DNA of 64,000 bases from Shewanella aestuarii (GTDB lineage: Bacteria; Pseudomonadota; Gammaproteobacteria; Enterobacterales; Shewanellaceae). Location of the stretch: the NCBI RefSeq assembly GCF_014647215.1, contig NZ_BMOT01000002.1:372001-436000 (forward strand), in the 5' to 3' direction. Below, in pieces: positions 63,043 to 64,000 of this stretch. Each line of letters begins with the position of its first letter. Within the stretch, counting starts at the first letter, position 1. The position numbers were made by a program, and so were the translations under genes. Below the pieces are notes generated by a model. It ran no database searches. It was not told the origin of the DNA and saw nothing but the letters and a program-made list of their open reading frames with translations.

Positions 63043-63534
63043 TTACAGTTTACTGACTTTGTACATCACTAGGCAGCGTGACAAAAATATCCCGCTAAAT
63101 ATGCCATATAACATACAAATAAAAGCAATATTTAACGTGTTATCAAGCATGGGTGAAGCACTCGCACTTGCAAAACCAACCAAATATTTAGTAAAGAAAA
63201 TAGCCATCATTAAGAGTAGAGGAACCCAGCTTCCTGGAATGGTTAGAGTCTCTTGTTGTTTAGAGAACACCACCGACTTTGGAAAAGCGAGTTTTATTCC
63301 AACCGCTGTTGTTACAAAAAAACCAATCATCCAAAAGCCAATTGTCAGTAATGCTATGTCAAATGCAGAAATGACCCCCACTAATGAAAAGATAATCATA
63401 GCCAAAGGTAAAATGAAAATTGTTCTGAGTTTTACCACGCGCGGCTGACGCTGGGTTAATCCTAAAGCCAGCAGTGAAAAAAACACTGCAAATACCCAGA
63501 CAGGGGTGTGAGTGATGACATCTTGCAAAACCAA
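63043..63534 (-). CDS. Small multi-pass membrane protein (DUF6622-like)
   Basis: The 163-residue protein has five hydrophobic helices. The opening DVITHTPVWVFAVFFSLLALGLTQRQPR resembles the HTPxWVW start of the DUF6622 group, function unknown. It is in the inner membrane. It is monocistronic and convergent with the degenerate-GGDEF gene. Confidence 0.65.
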   Translation of the reverse strand: MVLQDVITHTPVWVFAVFFSLLALGLTQRQPRVVKLRTIFILPLAMIIFSLVGVISAFDIALLTIGFWMIGFFVTTAVGIKLAFPKSVVFSKQQETLTIPGSWVPLLLMMAIFFTKYLVGFASASASPMLDNTLNIAFICMLYGIFSGIFLSRCLVMYKVSKL

Positions 63535-64000
63535 TATCCTTATTTTAATTGCTGCAGAATAATGCCTTTATTGCTTGGTTATCAGTTTACCTCGCACCTA
63601 AGACATTGAATGTGGTGAATATAGCGAATAATTGATAATAGGCATAGTTTATTTAACAATATTTTTACATGTGTGTTTTTGAAGTCAATTTGATGAAGTA
63701 AATATTTTGCTGGAGTGGGTTTTAGCCAATCATCCTAGGTCAGTTTTACTTGGTATGGCTTATCACCTCAGCTTGTCATATCAAACCGCTTTTACGCCCT
63801 TTAAGGTGGGGATTAGTCGCAATAGCCTAGGGCGTTTAGGCGTAATTGTGCGATTGTCAGTAGCAAGTGCAAATTTGGCGGCAAATACTTTGATGTTTAT
63901 ATTTCTGATTTAACTTCAATAGCTAATTGGCTTGCTGTTGAAATTAAGTCACATCAATTTTGTTGGGAATGTGCCATTAACGGAAGATAAACCTAGCATT
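63535..64000. other. Right-end region without a confident gene
   Basis: AT-rich near 63600-63700. A plus-strand reading frame 63707-63913 has no ribosome site and no recognised motif. Read on the minus strand near 63760-63795, GTTTGATATG then AGCTGAGGT recalls the MITE right end with about 10 bp missing, possibly a decayed remnant. No RNA gene or dyad is seen. Confidence 0.35.

Noticed and set aside
63707..63913. A 68-codon plus-strand reading frame near the right end
   Set aside because: No ribosome site, no recognised motif, and its minus strand shows a MITE-like end fragment; composition does not look coding.

Overview
The window looks like a chromosomal segment of a moderately AT-rich gammaproteobacterium, most likely Shewanella or a close relative. 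This is an inference from the gene set: TIGR03899 and DUF3622 proteins, hemG with a b-type cytochrome neighbour, NAD-malic enzyme next to a DUF1456 (YehS) protein, several c-type haem proteins, several GGDEF proteins, and small inverted-repeat elements scattered between genes. I see no rRNA, tRNA, CRISPR array, prophage or complete insertion sequence.

Layout. At 1-9 kb, mostly on the minus strand, lie a broken SIMPL-domain gene, a PAS-GGDEF diguanylate cyclase, a DP-EP-like small protein coupled to a large winged-helix/STAND-NTPase/TPR regulator, and a panE-like reductase coupled to a dicarboxylate-type symporter fused to a periplasmic binding domain. At 9-14 kb come a secreted amidohydrolase, a MITE, and an electrophile-response set (OhrR-like MarR, curA, DJ-1/PfpI protein). 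At 14-21 kb are an MFS transporter and a probable Fur-regulated run of porin, imelysin lipoprotein and di-haem (DUF1111) lipoprotein. At 21-28 kb are hemG, a lipoprotein with Gly-spaced heptads, a DsbA-like protein with a His-rich insert, a DnaJ-related protein, a phosphoribosyltransferase and rlhA. At 28-35 kb are a cobalamin riboswitch with a BtuB-type receptor, an HDOD protein, and the metR/metE pair with a tandem MetJ operator. At 35-48 kb are queG, an SBP_bac_3 protein, a TPR-GGDEF protein, a PAP2 phosphatase, maeA, yehS, an unusual Nramp-like transporter, a TonB-dependent receptor and a GST. At 48-54 kb are an HTH protein, a SUKH protein, an exported RelA/SpoT-domain protein, a PepO-type M13 peptidase, rsuA and a mini c-type cytochrome. 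At 54-64 kb are an HBM chemoreceptor, rpiA, an MscS channel paired with a degenerate-Walker ATPase, pbpG, a bicupin protein and a degenerate GGDEF protein.

A family of about 200-bp inverted-repeat elements (five near full length and one deleted copy) runs through the window. At four loci its right end lies on, or within about 12 bp of, the stop codon of a gene on the opposite strand. The leads most worth following are the exported RelA/SpoT-like protein with a nearby SUKH protein, the MscS plus Lys-less ATPase pair, and the wHTH-STAND-TPR protein with its DP-EP partner. Calls rest on reading motifs and remembered family features; no search was run.
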